Shown one piece after another: positions 20,701-21,993 of a stretch of 21,993 nt of DNA. Positions within the stretch are counted from its first letter, which is position 1. Each line of letters starts with the position of its first letter. The DNA comes from Cerioporus squamosus (taxonomy: Eukaryota > Basidiomycota > Agaricomycetes > Polyporales > Polyporaceae). Under the pieces are notes generated by a model. The model ran no database searches and was not told the DNA's origin. It saw only the letters and a program-made list of their open reading frames with translations. Location: positions 1 through 21,993 of the forward strand of contig JABYQS010000453.1 of the NCBI GenBank assembly GCA_022592435.1, read 5' to 3'. The position numbers were made by a program, and so were the translations under genes.

Positions 20701-20984
20701 CGCACGCCAAGATCGGCCCGCTTGGTACCGTCAATAAGGCCACCCCTGCGACGAATGCATCCAAGAAGAAGAGTAAAGCAAAGCCTCCAGCGCCTGGTCC
20801 GTCCGGCTCGGGAGGTGTTGACGGGGACGTGCCACCCGCCACGCCAGGACCTCTACCTCCGCTCCCGCTCACGGCGGCTTCCAGCACTGGCGCGGAGTCG
20901 AAGAAGGGCAAAGGCTCTGGTACCCCAAGCAAGAAGAAGGCGAAGGTCGAGCCGTTCCCGCCTGTGGTTATGGCCAGCGCATAG
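17753..20984 (+). CDS. SPT7: SPT7-like SAGA subunit with bromodomain and histone-fold domain
   Basis: Structural subunit of the SAGA coactivator complex in the nucleus; its bromodomain can bind acetyl-lysine. Exons: 17753-17761, 17838-17930, 17981-18067, 18126-18192, 18244-18374, 18522-19018, 19066-19574, 19642-19757, 19812-19952, 20007-20080, 20133-20279, 20348-20984; total 2508 nt, 835 residues, frame closed at every junction. The bromodomain covers about residues 46-150, with [16 protein letters not shown] and the acetyl-lysine-binding Asn at 126 in FTYNAT. A basic patch follows (RPRKRARMQ). At about 445-540 comes the histone-fold (Bromo_TP) region: [20 protein letters not shown] and [12 protein letters not shown]. 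Then come an acidic stretch ([11 protein letters not shown]), [12 protein letters not shown], and a Pro-rich, Lys-rich tail. The first exon (Met-Asp-Arg, 9 nt) is the least certain part. Confidence 0.88.
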
Positions 20985-21679
20985 CTGAGCTCACCCTGCA
21001 CGACTCTGTACCGGGACTGGGGCTCCTTTCGCAGTGCGTGGTTGTGTGTTGTTGTGGTATATCGCGTATATGTGGATTATATTTGTAGCTGTATCATTAT
21101 CGGAAGAATCATGCTTTTGCATGGCCAGGTGTATGTTGATACTCACCAGTGCACAGGAAGAGGGTATGTGGACGTTAAAGGCCGACGTAGGCCGGCCCTG
21201 CTCCCCGCGCCGTCTCCTCTGACGATACAGGCGCGAAAACTGTCGACCTGTCGCACATAGCTGTTCTTTTGCGTCAACGGTCCACAGTGAGTAAGCTCAG
21301 TTAGCTCCTTTGTGCAGTCAAGCTGAAATATCGGACCCGCAGTGGGTAGCAGTTAGATGACATTTGGTCTTTGTCGCTCTTGAAGGTCGTAGCATCTGCA
21401 TAGGGAGTTACCGCTCTTGCTCCGTCATCATTGACCGTTCGGTATAGGGAAGTAGGTCCGGACACAAACCGCAATCGGGAATCCTACCCTTGCTGGTTGG
21501 CGTGGCGTGCGTAGTAGTTCGGACAACTTCGTCAGCATAGCGCTGGGCAGGTTATTTCTGCCTGCGGCGAGAGGTTAAGTCGCGATATTGCAAGCCGCTC
21601 ACCGAGACTATATAACACGCCACAACTCCTCAATCCCGACCAGGAACTCGATCTGCACCCCACACACCGCCCAAACGCA
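20985..21679. other. Spacer between SPT7-like gene and the aryl-alcohol-dehydrogenase-like sequence
   Basis: It holds the 3' untranslated region of the SPT7-like gene and the promoter of the next sequence. Apart from the TATA box at 21609-21615 I see no gene, repeat or RNA. Confidence 0.45.
21609..21615 (+). promoter_or_regulatory. TATA box
   Basis: TATATAA lies 65-71 bases before the ATG at 21680, a usual place for a fungal TATA element, and is followed by a C-rich leader (CACACACCGCCCAAACGCA). Confidence 0.6.
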
Positions 21680-21993
21680 ATGTCTAACATCTGGAAGCCT
21701 GCTGATATCCCTCCTACCAAGCTCGGCTACTACCGCCAGCTCGCACCTCTCGCCGGCGTGCACGTCTCCCCGCTCGCTCTTGGAGCATGAGCATTGGCGA
21801 CAATGGGAGAAGTACGGCATGGGCGTGATGAACAAGGAGACGAGTTCGAATTACTCGACGCCTTCTACGATGCCGGCGGGAACTTCATTGACGCCAACAA
21901 CTATCAGGAGAGTCCTCGGAGGAGTTCATCGGCGAATGGATGGAGAAGCGCGGCATACGTGACCAGATGGTCATCGCTACCAAGGTGTGCATA
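21680..21993 (+). pseudogene. Aryl-alcohol dehydrogenase-like aldo-keto reductase, 5' part, frame broken
   Basis: The family are NADP(H)-dependent aldo-keto reductases that interconvert aryl aldehydes and alcohols, often many copies in wood-decay fungi. From the ATG at 21680, MSNIWKPADIPPTKLGYYRQ and LAGVHVSPLALG match the usual N-terminus, but the frame meets TGA at 21788-21790. The expected protein continues if four single bases are taken as missing, near 21785-21788, 21801-21805, 21841-21846 and 21911-21917. Recognisable pieces are WEKYGMGVMNKE, LLDAFYDAGGNFID, ANNYQ, SEEFIGEWMEKRGIRDQMVI and ATK. A Thr codon usual between FID and ANNYQ is also absent. GTGTGC at 21985 may be an intron donor. 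The window ends here. Either a young pseudogene or a run of base-loss errors; the surrounding codons look well kept. Confidence 0.72.

Noticed and set aside
20221..20988. Open frame of 255 codons on the plus strand
   Set aside because: It is an alternative frame over the last exons of the SPT7-like gene; its Arg/His/Ser-rich content is typical of a shifted frame in GC-rich coding DNA.

Overview
The window looks like genomic DNA of a filamentous basidiomycete, most likely an Agaricomycete of the wood-decay type (inference). Genes are split by many 47-150 nt GT-AG introns, often with CTAAC/CTGAC-like branch sites. The right half carries conserved eukaryotic housekeeping genes (an APC/C activator and a SAGA subunit) and an aryl-alcohol-dehydrogenase-like sequence, a family common in lignin-degrading fungi. 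I saw no tRNA, rRNA, CRISPR array or intact transposon.

Left part, 1-13044: a tandem array built from one repeated module. Each module is a divergent gene pair: on the minus strand, a protein with one N-terminal membrane segment (copies A, B, C, D); on the plus strand, a protein kinase-like protein (K1, K2, K3). The pairs are A/K1 (1-2942), B/K2 (4272-7367) and C/K3 (8418-11505). D (12328-13044) stands alone and has a much shorter tail. A broken fragment at 3647-3960 resembles the last exon of C. Start codons within a pair are about 495-580 bp apart, and neighbouring modules meet tail to tail. Exon lengths and intron phases are almost identical between copies: exon 2 is 145 nt in all four membrane-protein genes, and kinase exons 3, 4 and 5 are 38, 313 and 243 nt in all three kinase genes. 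This supports repeated duplication of a two-gene unit. The kinases keep the VAIK-type lysine, HRD...N and DFG residues, but I see no glycine-rich loop. The pairing suggests that the two products act together at a membrane; that is inference.

Middle part, 13045-15613: no gene I can defend. It holds an unassigned minus-strand open stretch near 14163-14640 and a purine-rich, G-run-rich tract that is probably in or near the 3' untranslated region of the next gene.

Right part: a CDH1/fizzy-related gene (minus, 15614-17479) and an SPT7-like gene (plus, 17753-20984) diverge from a 273 bp shared promoter. The window ends in the 5' part of an aryl-alcohol-dehydrogenase-like sequence (from 21680) that carries four apparent single-base losses, so it is either a young pseudogene or a stretch with sequence errors.
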